A DNA stretch of 10,791 nucleotides, taken from contig DIUK01000053.1 of the NCBI GenBank assembly GCA_002422995.1, forward strand, positions 1,500 through 12,290. Direction: 5' to 3'. The position numbers were made by a program, and so were the translations under genes. This document shows, piece after piece, positions 1 to 6,232 of the stretch (position 1 is its first letter; every line of letters starts with the position of its first letter). The notes below the pieces were generated by a model. That model was not told where the DNA came from, did not search any database, and saw only the letters and a program-made list of their open reading frames with translations. The DNA is from Rhodocyclaceae bacterium UBA6160 (GTDB lineage: Bacteria > Pseudomonadota > Gammaproteobacteria > Burkholderiales > Rhodocyclaceae).

Positions 1-224
1 ATGCCGGTGGGCTGGCGCGGCTCTTCGCGCGGTTGAATCTTGCCCAGGGTTTGCAAACTGCTCACCCCGGCCAGCGAGGCAAAGCTGCGCCCGGCGGGGG
101 TGGCCGCTTCCATCACGGCTTCGACCAGCGTGTTCCATTGCCCGCAGCCGGGGCACTGGCCCTGCCATTTGGGGGCCGTCGCGCCGCACTCGGTGCAGGA
201 ATAGACAGATTTTGGTTTGGCCAT
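1..224 (-). CDS. radA: DNA repair protein RadA, N-terminal part (runs off the window)
   Basis: The ATG is at 224-222 and the frame stays open to base 1, so only about 74 N-terminal residues are seen of a family usually near 450. The protein begins MAKPKSVYSCTECG and carries the RadA zinc finger with Cys10, Cys13, Cys24 and Cys27 (CTEC...CPGC), followed by the typical WNTLVE segment. RadA is a RecA-like ATPase and DnaB-type helicase that promotes branch migration in recombination and repair. Its Walker motifs and KNRFG motif lie outside the window. It starts 26 bases after the alr stop and is probably in the same transcript. The leader between the genes is A-rich (ACAAAAAATACAAAAA before the ATG) with no Shine-Dalgarno sequence, so initiation may rely on the A-rich leader or on coupling to alr. 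The family call is secure from the zinc finger and flanking sequence. Confidence 0.93.
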   Translation of the reverse strand, partial: MAKPKSVYSCTECGATAPKWQGQCPGCGQWNTLVEAVMEAATPAGRSFASLAGVSSLQTLGKIQPREEPRQPTG

Positions 225-250
225 TTTTTGTATTTTTTGTAATGTTCAGT

Positions 251-1339
251 TTATTGATTAACGTCGATATTGACTTCGACGACTGGTACGCGGGCTGTGA
301 CAGCGCAGAACAATTCATACGCCACCGTGCCTGCGGCAGTGGCCACATCGTCCGCAGGCAGGCCTTCGCCCCATAAAGTCGCCGTATCACCAGCGCCGAC
401 TTTTTGGTCTATTTCGGTCAGATCGACACAGAGCTTGTCCATCGACACGCGCCCCAGCGTCCGCGTGCGCTGCCCCGCCACCAGCACCGGCGTGCCGGTC
501 GGCGCGTGACGCGGATAGCCATCCGCATAACCGCAGGCAACGATGCCGATGCGCATCGGCTGTTCGGCAACAAAGGTGCCACCGTAACCGACGCGGTCGC
601 CTGCCGCCAAATCGCGCACGGCGATGATTTCACTGGCCAGCGTCATCACCGGTTTGAGACCCAATGATTCCGCGCTTTGCCGCGCTGGGAAAGGCGATGC
701 GCCATACAGCATGATGCCCGGCCGTACCCAATCGGCATGGCTTTCGGGAAAGCGCAGCAGCGCGGCGGAATTGGCTAGCGACAGCGGCAAGGCGAGTCCG
801 GCCGTGATGCCGCGCAAGCGTTGCATCTGTTCCGCGATACCCTTGTCTTCATCCGCATCGGCAAAATGCGTCATCACGGTAATGGATGCGGCACAGCCAG
901 CGGATTCAAGCCGCGTCAGCACAGTTGAAAATTCTTTCGCCGTGAAACCCAGGCGATGCATGCCGGTGTCGATTTTCAGATACACGGACAACTGCCACTG
1001 TGAAGCAATCAATGCGTCAACCTGCCACAACGTATGCAGCACGGGCGTTAGCTGCCATTGCGCAAACAGGGGCAACTCATTGGCCTGATAAAAACCTTCG
1101 AGCAGCAAAACCGGCTGCCGTATGCCCGCTTGACGCAGCGCAATGGCTTGCTCGACTTCAACCACAGCAAAGCCGTCTGCCACTGACTGTAAAGCCTTGG
1201 CTGCACGCAACACGCCATGGCCATAGGCATTGGCTTTGATCACACTCCAGACTTTTGCGTGCGGCGCCGTTTGACGAACAAGGGCATGGTTATGGCGCAA
1301 AGCCGCCCCATCAAGGCGTACGTTTATCGGTCGGGACAT
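251..1339 (-). CDS. alr: Alanine racemase (PLP-dependent, fold type III)
   Basis: The 362-residue length is normal for the family. The enzyme interconverts L- and D-alanine in the cytoplasm, supplying D-Ala for peptidoglycan. Visible motifs are the PLP-lysine motif VIKANAYGHG with Lys35, KIDTGMHRLGF (122-132) with the conserved Lys122 and Arg129, RPGIMLYG (206-213) with the pyridine-nitrogen Arg206, and GYGGTF (251-256) with the second catalytic base Tyr252. Met300 in GRVSMD is the conserved active-site methionine. All catalytic residues are present, so it should be active. By homology it could be either the constitutive alr or the catabolic dadX. No dadA lies next to it, which favours alr. 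Only a weak ribosome site precedes the ATG. It is divergent from lplT and lies just upstream of radA. Confidence 0.96.
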   Translation of the reverse strand: MSRPINVRLDGAALRHNHALVRQTAPHAKVWSVIKANAYGHGVLRAAKALQSVADGFAVVEVEQAIALRQAGIRQPVLLLEGFYQANELPLFAQWQLTPVLHTLWQVDALIASQWQLSVYLKIDTGMHRLGFTAKEFSTVLTRLESAGCAASITVMTHFADADEDKGIAEQMQRLRGITAGLALPLSLANSAALLRFPESHADWVRPGIMLYGASPFPARQSAESLGLKPVMTLASEIIAVRDLAAGDRVGYGGTFVAEQPMRIGIVACGYADGYPRHAPTGTPVLVAGQRTRTLGRVSMDKLCVDLTEIDQKVGAGDTATLWGEGLPADDVATAAGTVAYELFCAVTARVPVVEVNIDVNQ

Positions 1340-1510
1340 GGTTATCTAACAATAAAAAATTTTGCAGCAAAATAAAGTCCGCGCATCACAGGCAAAATAA
1401 CAAGTGTGCCATTCAATCACAAAACCCAGGGCGCTCTCACGATAAAGAGAGCACAGAAAGCCGCATAAATCGCAATGGCTGTTATCGTCATATCCTTGCC
1501 ACAGCTTTCA

Positions 1511-1519
1511 TGCTATAAA
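1511..1519 (+). promoter_or_regulatory. Possible extended -10 promoter for lplT
   Basis: TGCTATAAA matches the extended -10 pattern TGnTATAAT at all but the last base. No good -35 box lies 16-18 bases upstream: TTGCCA at 1496-1501 is only 12 bases away. Transcription from here would give a leader of about 150 bases before the lplT ATG, including the hairpin at 1577-1601. Tentative. Confidence 0.3.
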
Positions 1520-1576
1520 ACCGCAACTTTTAACCAGGCTGCTAGTCTGACGTGGTGTTGAACAGCGACCAAAGCG

Positions 1577-1613
1577 AAAACTTCAGTTGCCTTGAAGTTT
1601 TGCCTTGAAGTTT
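1577..1613 (+). repeat. Hairpin plus 13-base tandem duplication in the lplT leader
   Basis: AAAACTTCA (1577-1585) and TGAAGTTTT (1593-1601) form a perfect 9-base inverted repeat around a 7-base loop. The segment TTGCCTTGAAGTTT occurs twice with period 13 (1587-1600 and 1600-1613), so the left arm could instead pair with the second TGAAGTTT copy. The two pairings exclude each other. Whether this matters for expression is not known. The bases themselves are clear. Confidence 0.55.
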
Positions 1614-1676
1614 ATTGGAACGTCTGTTCGCAACCCCTGCCCCACGGCAAACAATACAAGCCACCGCATCCACTAC

Positions 1677-2939
1677 ATGAAGTTAGGCTTTTACATCATT
1701 ATGGCGGCGCAGTTTTTTTCTGCGCTGGCCGACAATGTCCTGCTCATTGCAGCGATTTATCTCTTGCATAACCTGGAAGCCCCGGCCGAGTACACGCCGC
1801 TGCTGAAAACCTCATTTACGCTCTCTTACGTTTTACTGGCCGCTTTTGTTGGCGCATTCGCTGACTCCATGCCCAAGTGGCGGGTGATGTTCATTAGCAA
1901 CGGCATCAAGATTCTGGGCTGCAGCTTGATGTTTTTTGATGTCCATCCTCTTTTTGCTTATGCCATCGTAGGCTTGGGCGCGGCCGCTTACTCCCCAGCC
2001 AAATACGGCATCGTGACGGAGTATCTGCCACATCGCTTATTAGTGGTTGCCAATGGCTGGATTGAAGGGCTGACCGTTTTGGCCATTATTCTGGGCGTAG
2101 CCTTGGGCGGCTTTATTATCCGTCCGGACATTGCACAGCATTTACTGGCGTTCGACTTTCCTTTGTTTGATACGGGGATTAATACCACCGCCAAAATGAG
2201 CCTGGCGCTAACGGGCGGGCTGTATATCATCGCCTCACTGCTGAATTTATATGTCCCTGACACAGGCGTTGATCATAAGCCGATCAAGAATAATCCCGTT
2301 TACCTGGTGCGTGAATTCTTCCACTGCTTTACGCTGCTGTGGCGCGACCGGCTGGGCAGAATCTCCTTGGCTGTCACCACCCTGTTTTGGGGCGCAGGCG
2401 CGACTTTGCAATTTTTAGTGCTCGACTGGGCCAAGTTTGCGCTGAACATTGACCTCTCCTCTGCCACCTTGTTGCAAGGCGTGGTGGCTGTTGGTGTAGC
2501 GATTGGCGCTATCCTGGCAGCCAAAGTCATTACCCTGCGCAAATCAGTCCGCGTAATTCCCATGGGAATTGCCATGGGGGTAATCGTGATGAGCATGATT
2601 TTTGTCCATAACACCGTGGTCGCTGCCGTGTTGCTGCTCATCATCGGCGCGCTCTCCGGCTTTTTTGTTGTGCCAATGAACGCCCTCTTGCAGCATCGCG
2701 GACATATCTTGATGGGCTCAGGCCATTCGATTGCGGTGCAGAACTTTAACGAGAACCTCTCGATTCTCGTGATGACCTCGCTTTACTCGGTACTTATCGG
2801 CATCCAGCTCTCGATTAACTGGGTCATTGCGATTTTTGGCTTCTTTGTCATCAGCACCATGTGGCTGGTCATGCGCCATCACAATACCATTCAGCGCGGG
2901 CAAGACGACATTGCGCATCTCGATGATGGCGTGCTGTAA
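1677..2939 (+). CDS. lplT: Lysophospholipid transporter LplT (MFS)
   Basis: A 420-residue inner-membrane protein of the major facilitator superfamily. LplT flips lysophospholipids (for example lyso-PE) from the outer to the inner leaflet of the inner membrane for re-acylation by Aas. Family signatures seen are the N-terminal AQFFSALADN segment, GAAAYSPAKYGI, LFWGAGATLQFLVLDW in the second half, GGFFVVPMNALLQ, and VQNFNENLS near the last helices, all matching E. coli LplT closely from memory. About 12 hydrophobic segments are apparent. I chose the ATG at 1677 because the protein there begins MKLGFYIIMAAQ, as the family does. A longer reading from a TTG at 1605 adds 24 residues of non-membrane sequence from within the leader repeat and is unlikely. 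No strong ribosome site is seen. No aas lies nearby, so its acyltransferase partner must be elsewhere. It is convergent with the TPM genes. Confidence 0.93.
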   Translation: MKLGFYIIMAAQFFSALADNVLLIAAIYLLHNLEAPAEYTPLLKTSFTLSYVLLAAFVGAFADSMPKWRVMFISNGIKILGCSLMFFDVHPLFAYAIVGLGAAAYSPAKYGIVTEYLPHRLLVVANGWIEGLTVLAIILGVALGGFIIRPDIAQHLLAFDFPLFDTGINTTAKMSLALTGGLYIIASLLNLYVPDTGVDHKPIKNNPVYLVREFFHCFTLLWRDRLGRISLAVTTLFWGAGATLQFLVLDWAKFALNIDLSSATLLQGVVAVGVAIGAILAAKVITLRKSVRVIPMGIAMGVIVMSMIFVHNTVVAAVLLLIIGALSGFFVVPMNALLQHRGHILMGSGHSIAVQNFNENLSILVMTSLYSVLIGIQLSINWVIAIFGFFVISTMWLVMRHHNTIQRGQDDIAHLDDGVL

Positions 2940-2974
2940 CAGACAGGCCAAGCAAACCCCACGCAGGGCTGCTC

Positions 2975-3472
2975 TTAGCGCCTAACAGGGTGATCCTGCA
3001 ATTCGTTCGGATTATTCTCATGCGCGGGGAAATGCTGCGCTAACAAGGCGGTGGCTTGAGTGATTGCGGTTAACACCCCGGCGCGATAATTTTTCTGCCG
3101 AAAGTCGGCTTCCATGGCACGGCAGATCGCATCCCAGGCCGCTTGCGGCACCCGCTTGGCAATGCCACGGTCAGCAAGAATTTCTACTTGATGATCCAGC
3201 AACTGCACGTAAATCAGAATGCCACTATTGTCTTCCGTATCCCACACGCCCAGCTGGGCAAAATGTGCAGCCGCCCGCTCACGCACAGTCGTATTTTGCC
3301 AGAGGGCTAACCATGGCCAAGAACCTTCCAGCACCAGGCGAAACTCGCCACGGTGCTTTCTTTCAGAAGCGGTAATGGCCGCCGTTATCGCCGCCAAGTC
3401 TTGCTGCTTAAACACCCGCTGAGAAAACCAGCCGGGAATGAGCAAATGACGCAAGCATCGCCGCAGATTCAT
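2975..3472 (-). CDS. Short TPM-domain protein (second TPM of the lemA operon)
   Basis: A 165-residue protein starting MNLRRCLRHL. It has no signal peptide or clear membrane helix, so it is probably cytoplasmic or peripheral at the inner membrane. The fold is a single TPM domain (TPM_phosphatase family): an N-terminal helix rich in Ala and Thr, ASERKHRGEFRLVLEG (35-50), then SGILIYVQLLDHQVEILADRGI (83-104), the typical strand pair of this family. Biochemical function is not settled; some TPM domains have been called acid phosphatases and others have roles in envelope assembly. The start was chosen because GGAGGTG stands just before it, inside the end of the upstream TPM gene, with only one base between that stop and this ATG. 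The two are surely translationally coupled. A longer frame to 3583 exists but overlaps the Gly-rich end of the upstream gene and is spurious. Confidence 0.85.
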   Translation of the reverse strand: MNLRRCLRHLLIPGWFSQRVFKQQDLAAITAAITASERKHRGEFRLVLEGSWPWLALWQNTTVRERAAAHFAQLGVWDTEDNSGILIYVQLLDHQVEILADRGIAKRVPQAAWDAICRAMEADFRQKNYRAGVLTAITQATALLAQHFPAHENNPNELQDHPVRR

Positions 3473-3473
3473 C

Positions 3474-4334
3474 TCACCACCTCCCCGAAGCGCCGCCACC
3501 GCCAAAGCCGCCACCACCGCCACTAAAGCCGCCACCGCCAAAACCACCACCAGCGCCGAATCCGCCGAGACCGCCATAGCCACTACCGCGCGAGAGAGAA
3601 AACATCAGCAGAAACACGCCAACCACCAGCCCGACCAGCCATGAACCGAGCAGCCAGAAGGCGAGCAAACCACCCACGCCAGCCACCAGCAGTGAACCCG
3701 TGAGGCCGAGCAGCGAATGCAGAATGCGTGCAGCAATTGCACCACCCATCATCAAAGGCAGAAAACTGGCGTCATCACCGCGCGCACCATTGCCTGCTCT
3801 GGTTGCGGCGGGCGGCGGCAAAGGCTCCCCCTCAATCACAGTCTGCATCGCGGCGAGCCCGGCATCAATGCCCGCGTAATAATCGCCCTGGCGAAAATGC
3901 GGCGTGATGATTTCGCTGATGATACGTTTGGCCGTCGCGTCATTCAGCGCGCCTTCCAGCCCGTAACCGACTTCGATGCGCAACTGCCGGTCATCCTTGG
4001 CGATGAGCAGGATCGCGCCATCATCCACCCCCTTGCGCCCAAGCTTCCAGGCGTCAGCCAGGCGTATGCCGAACTGCTCAATGCTTTCCGGCTGAAAAGT
4101 CGGCGCTAGCAGGACGGCGACTTGCGCACCTTTCGCCTGTTCGAGGGCTGCCAGCCGCGCCTCCAGCGCCGCGCGCTGTTGTGCATCCAGCGTGTTGGTC
4201 AGATCGACGATGCGGCCGGTAAGCGGTGGAACAGGCAGCGGATCACCGCTGGCCGCATTCACCGTACCCAGAGAAAAAATGCTCAACAGCAGGCAGGCCA
4301 ATGCGGTCCGCACGGCTGGCAAGAAACTTCGCAT
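3474..4334 (-). CDS. Exported TPM-domain protein with Gly-rich tail (YgcG family)
   Basis: 286 residues. A Sec signal peptide covers about residues 1-28 with a likely cut after VNA. The TPM domain runs about 41-168, starting GRIVDLTNTLD and including VDDGAILLIAKDDRQLRIEVGYGLEG (104-129). A linker follows, then hydrophobic segments at about 191-247 that should cross the inner membrane, and a glycine-rich C-terminus (about 250-286) of GGGFGGGG type ending in ASGRW. This is the standard YgcG/TPM layout: a periplasmic TPM domain on a membrane anchor with an unstructured glycine tail. Such proteins are commonly encoded beside lemA, as here (24 bases after it). The function is not established. The ribosome site is weak, which fits coupling to lemA. 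Confidence 0.88.
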   Translation of the reverse strand: MRSFLPAVRTALACLLLSIFSLGTVNAASGDPLPVPPLTGRIVDLTNTLDAQQRAALEARLAALEQAKGAQVAVLLAPTFQPESIEQFGIRLADAWKLGRKGVDDGAILLIAKDDRQLRIEVGYGLEGALNDATAKRIISEIITPHFRQGDYYAGIDAGLAAMQTVIEGEPLPPPAATRAGNGARGDDASFLPLMMGGAIAARILHSLLGLTGSLLVAGVGGLLAFWLLGSWLVGLVVGVFLLMFSLSRGSGYGGLGGFGAGGGFGGGGFSGGGGGFGGGGASGRW

Positions 4335-4358
4335 CAGCGTTCTGCGCCGCCTGACGGA

Positions 4359-4997
4359 TCAGTTGGTAACCGGCCTATCAGCCCCACCAAAATCCACCTT
4401 CGGCGGAGCCGAGATCGCCTTTTCGTTATCCACACTGAAATTGGCTTTCGGCTTCCAGCCCATGACCATCGCCGTCAGATTGTTGGGAAAAGTGCGCACC
4501 GAGACGTTGTAGGTTTTGACATCCTGGATATAACGATTCCGCGCCACGGTGATGCGATTTTCGGTGCCTTCGAGCTGTGCCTGCAAGTCGCGGAAGCTCG
4601 CATCAGCTTTGAGGTTGGGATAATTTTCAGCGACCACCAGCAGGCGCGACAATGCGCCGCTCAACTCGCCCTGCGCCTGCTGAAACTTGGCGAACGTCGC
4701 CGGGTCGTTGATCAGCTCCGGCGTCGCCTTGATGCCCGCCACGCTGGCGCGCGCTTCGGTCACCCGCGTCAGCACCTCTTTTTCGTGCGCCGCATAGCCT
4801 TGCACAGTGGCCACCAGATTCGGCACCAGATCGGCGCGACGCTGGTACTGGTTCAACACCTCCGACCAGGCCGCCGTCACCTGCTCGTCGTTGACCTGAA
4901 TCTGGTTATAGCCGCAACCAGAAAGAATAAACGTCAAACAAAAAATACCAAGGAGGCGAGACAGTCTTGCGAAAAATCCTGTTTTTACTATTGACAT
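4359..4997 (-). CDS. lemA: LemA family lipoprotein
   Basis: A 212-residue envelope protein. The N-terminus is a lipoprotein signal: a basic start, a hydrophobic run, then the lipobox LSGC with Cys28 as the lipidation site. The body is helical and shows LemA landmarks: VTAAWSEVLNQYQRRADLVPNLV, the VTEARASV segment, AENYPNLKA, TENRITVARNRYI and VRTFPNNLTAMVMGW. LemA proteins are long helical-bundle envelope proteins of unclear function, usually next to TPM-domain genes. I took the ATG at 4997 over an upstream ATG at 5069 because TGAGGAAAG stands 4-12 bases before it and the lipobox falls at the usual distance. The longer form would add 24 residues ahead of the signal and would overlap the likely promoter. 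It is the first gene of a three-gene operon. Confidence 0.92.
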   Translation of the reverse strand: MSIVKTGFFARLSRLLGIFCLTFILSGCGYNQIQVNDEQVTAAWSEVLNQYQRRADLVPNLVATVQGYAAHEKEVLTRVTEARASVAGIKATPELINDPATFAKFQQAQGELSGALSRLLVVAENYPNLKADASFRDLQAQLEGTENRITVARNRYIQDVKTYNVSVRTFPNNLTAMVMGWKPKANFSVDNEKAISAPPKVDFGGADRPVTN

Positions 4998-5027
4998 TAC
5001 TTTCCTCACGTAACTAGCAAAAGAACA

Positions 5028-5056
5028 AGTATGCTTTTTAAGCGTAAAAATATCAA
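5028..5056 (-). promoter_or_regulatory. Sigma-70-like promoter of the lemA operon
   Basis: On the minus strand the -35 is TTGATA (5056-5051, five of six consensus bases). The spacer is exactly 17 bases and the -10 is CATACT (5033-5028, four of six). It would start transcription near 5021 and give a leader of about 24 bases that includes the TGAGGAAAG ribosome site. A perfect TATAAT lies further upstream at 5073-5068 but has no recognisable -35, so it is a second, weaker candidate. Confidence 0.55.
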
Positions 5057-5089
5057 TAGCTTGGTACATTATAAAAATAATAAAATTTC

Positions 5090-5111
5090 GTTGGCTAAGC
5101 GCTTAACAAAC
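5090..5111. repeat. Imperfect dyad upstream of the lemA promoter
   Basis: It is centred on the perfect 10-base palindrome TAAGCGCTTA (5096-5105), with partial symmetry continuing as GTT...AAC at the edges. It lies about 35 bases upstream of the -35 box, a plausible place for a transcription factor. No factor can be named, and a chance palindrome is possible. Confidence 0.3.
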
Positions 5112-5164
5112 AAGCTGCGCAGAAAATAATACGTTGCTATCAGCAAGTCTAATCAATAAGCACA

Positions 5165-5192
5165 GCGGCTTTGATTATTCATCAGAAGCCGC
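5165..5192. terminator. Strong stem-loop between bactofilin and lemA
   Basis: GCGGCTT (5165-5171) pairs with AAGCCGC (5186-5192), and inside it TGAT pairs with ATCA around a 5-base loop with one bulged base. That gives about 11 pairs. It lies about 75 bases beyond the bactofilin stop and upstream of the lemA promoter, so it probably ends or protects the bactofilin transcript. Neither strand has a T-run after it, so it is not a classical rho-independent terminator. Confidence 0.45.
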
Positions 5193-5267
5193 CGGACTCA
5201 AGAATAAATATTGATGATGGCTATCAAACGTGCCCTGTACTGTACTTAGGCAATGCTTTGACCAAGA

Positions 5268-5963
5268 CTAAGCGCGTGCAACCATTACTGGCGGACGAGA
5301 AGTTTTTCCAGATTCAGTAGCAATGCCTGGCACGCCTGTGACTGAAGCATTGGATTGAATATCACCAAACACTTGTCCACCCTCTTCAATCACCACTTTT
5401 CCATAGCGGATTTTTCCGCTAACCCGTCCTGTTGAATGGATGATCAAACGGTTTCGAGCTGTAAGATCCCCCTCAAAAGTCCCGAATATTTCGGCTGTAT
5501 CCACACTAACGGTGCCATCAAATTTTCCATTTTCTGCAATGCAAATAGTACGACTATCCATGGTTGCCTCAACACTGCCTTCAACAACCAATGTATCGCA
5601 ATCCAAAATTTCAGCGCCTTTGAGTTTGACATCTGGCCCTACCAATAATCGGCTGCCCTTCGTGCTAGCTGAAAACTCATTCGCTTGCACTGACGGCTCG
5701 GTAATCGCTGAACCAGCGCGTTCAGCTGACGTATCAGCAATAGAGTCTGTGCTCAAATCTTTCGTTAAAGCTGATACAGCAGACTGGCTGGCATTGCCAG
5801 AAGCATCTGCCGATGTGCCCGAATTATTGTTTGACGAATGGCTCGATGAAACTGATTTCGCAATATTGCTTTGACTGCCGTTGAGCAACTTGGATGCAGA
5901 AGGTGTCACAGAATGAGTACGCAACTCATTTGACTTGGATGTGGTACTAGAAAGTTTAAACAT
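5268..5963 (-). CDS. Bactofilin with long Ser-rich N-terminal extension
   Basis: 231 residues. The C-terminal half (about 103-203) is a bactofilin domain: short repeating beta-helix rungs with glycine at the turns, as in LLVGPDVKLKGAEI, LVVEGSVEA, GKFDGTVSV, EIFGTFEGDL, RLIIHSTGRVSGKI and VVIEEGGQVFGDI. Bactofilins polymerise without nucleotides into filaments on the inner membrane and act as scaffolds for cell shape, wall enzymes, stalks or polysaccharide synthesis. The first ~100 residues are unusual: rich in Ser, Asn, Ala and Thr, low in hydrophobic residues and probably disordered, longer than the short tails of many bactofilins. No signal or membrane helix is seen, as expected for a cytoplasmic polymer. 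AAGGAA precedes the ATG at a good distance. A sigma-54 promoter and GlrR-like operators lie upstream. The cellular role here cannot be told from the sequence. Confidence 0.92.
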   Translation of the reverse strand: MFKLSSTTSKSNELRTHSVTPSASKLLNGSQSNIAKSVSSSHSSNNNSGTSADASGNASQSAVSALTKDLSTDSIADTSAERAGSAITEPSVQANEFSASTKGSRLLVGPDVKLKGAEILDCDTLVVEGSVEATMDSRTICIAENGKFDGTVSVDTAEIFGTFEGDLTARNRLIIHSTGRVSGKIRYGKVVIEEGGQVFGDIQSNASVTGVPGIATESGKTSRPPVMVARA

Positions 5964-6046
5964 GAGCGTTCCTTTTAATGGATTATCAGATCACCACGCA
6001 CCGCATGATGATTAAACGAGATATACAACAGGTGCTTCACAGCTAT

Positions 6047-6062
6047 AGCAATCGGTGTGCCA
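6047..6062 (-). promoter_or_regulatory. Sigma-54 (-24/-12) promoter of the bactofilin gene
   Basis: Minus-strand sequence TGGCACA-CCGA-TTGCT matches the consensus TGGCACG-N4-TTGCW at 11 of 12 defined bases. The invariant GG (6061-6060) and GC (6049-6048) are exactly 10 bases apart. The expected start is near 6036, giving a leader of about 72 bases before the bactofilin ATG, with the AAGGAA ribosome site inside. Two GlrR-like operators lie upstream. Such a match in the correct orientation in a 269-base intergenic region is unlikely by chance. Confidence 0.82.
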
Positions 6063-6125
6063 AACTTAAACTCCCCAATCAATTAGGCACTTATAACGCC
6101 TACCTTATTCGTCTCGTCGACTTCC

Positions 6126-6143
6126 CGTCTCAAACCTGCGACG
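6126..6143. promoter_or_regulatory. GlrR-type operator, proximal copy (bactofilin)
   Basis: CGTC-N10-GACG is perfectly self-complementary and matches TGTC-N10-GACA except at the outermost base of each arm. Its centre is 74 bases upstream of the promoter GG, almost the same as the 72 bases at the neighbouring lipoprotein gene. The matched distance is the main support for a partly degenerate site. Confidence 0.5.
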
Positions 6144-6162
6144 TATCGTTCGATCATTTATC

Positions 6163-6182
6163 TAGCTATTTGATACAAATAG
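6163..6182. promoter_or_regulatory. Possible IHF site overlapping a short palindrome
   Basis: TAG-CTAT-TTGATA (6163-6175) fits the reverse IHF consensus YAA-N4-TTGATW with one mismatch. It overlaps the perfect inverted repeat CTATTTG-ATA-CAAATAG (6166-6182). It sits between the two GlrR-like operators, where DNA bending would be useful, but IHF matches are common in AT-rich DNA. Confidence 0.3.
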
Positions 6183-6190
6183 ACATTTTT

Positions 6191-6208
6191 TGTCGCAAAA
6201 AATAGACG
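6191..6208. promoter_or_regulatory. GlrR-type operator, distal copy (bactofilin)
   Basis: TGTC (6191-6194), ten bases, then GACG (6205-6208) is seven of eight bases of TGTC-N10-GACA. The flanks resemble the perfect site upstream of the lipoprotein gene: both read TTGTCGCAA-N5-AGAC. It lies about 160 bases upstream of the predicted start, a normal distance for a sigma-54 enhancer, and only 25 bases beyond the stop of the glycine-zipper gene. Confidence 0.6.
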
Positions 6209-6232
6209 ATCAAAAATCACACAGAATTTTTT

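Larger units (their letters stand above)
1340..1676. other. Divergent intergenic region between alr and lplT
   Basis: This 337-base AT-leaning region must hold the promoters for alr (minus) and lplT (plus). I see an extended -10-like element on the plus strand, a leader hairpin with a tandem duplication near 1577-1613, and a small dyad GCTCTC-N8-GAGAGC at 1433-1452. The dyad has no following T-run, so it is not an obvious terminator. No convincing -35/-10 pair could be fixed for alr. No coding gene or RNA gene is recognised here. Confidence 0.6.

Noticed and set aside
1605..1676. TTG start for lplT giving 24 extra residues
   Set aside because: The added residues come from the leader repeat, have no family match and no ribosome site; the ATG at 1677 gives the usual LplT N-terminus.
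2940..2974. Terminator between the convergent lplT and TPM genes
   Set aside because: A weak interrupted pairing (AGCA/TGCT with CCC/GGG) is present but has an internal bulge and no T-run on either strand.
3473..3583. Upstream extension of the short TPM gene (37 extra residues)
   Set aside because: It overlaps the Gly-rich end of the other TPM gene in another frame, reads as low-complexity Ala/Val, and a strong ribosome site supports the ATG at 3472.
4122..4994. Plus-strand 290-codon frame opposite lemA and the exported TPM gene
   Set aside because: It is the reverse of two well-supported genes, rich in Arg, His and Gln as antisense shadows are, with no ribosome site or domain.
5220..5235. 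Sigma-54-like GGGCACG on the minus strand upstream of lemA
   Set aside because: The GC is one base off (11-base spacing), the TTGC half is missing, and it is about 220 bases from lemA, which has a good sigma-70-like promoter.
5231..5252. TGCC-N14-GGCA as a terminator after bactofilin
   Set aside because: Only four pairs in the outer stem, and the inner GTAC pair would need a one-base loop; no T-run.
5978..6205. Plus-strand frame of 75 codons between bactofilin and the glycine-zipper gene
   Set aside because: No ribosome site and no recognisable protein features; the stretch is occupied by the sigma-54 promoter and operators of the bactofilin gene.
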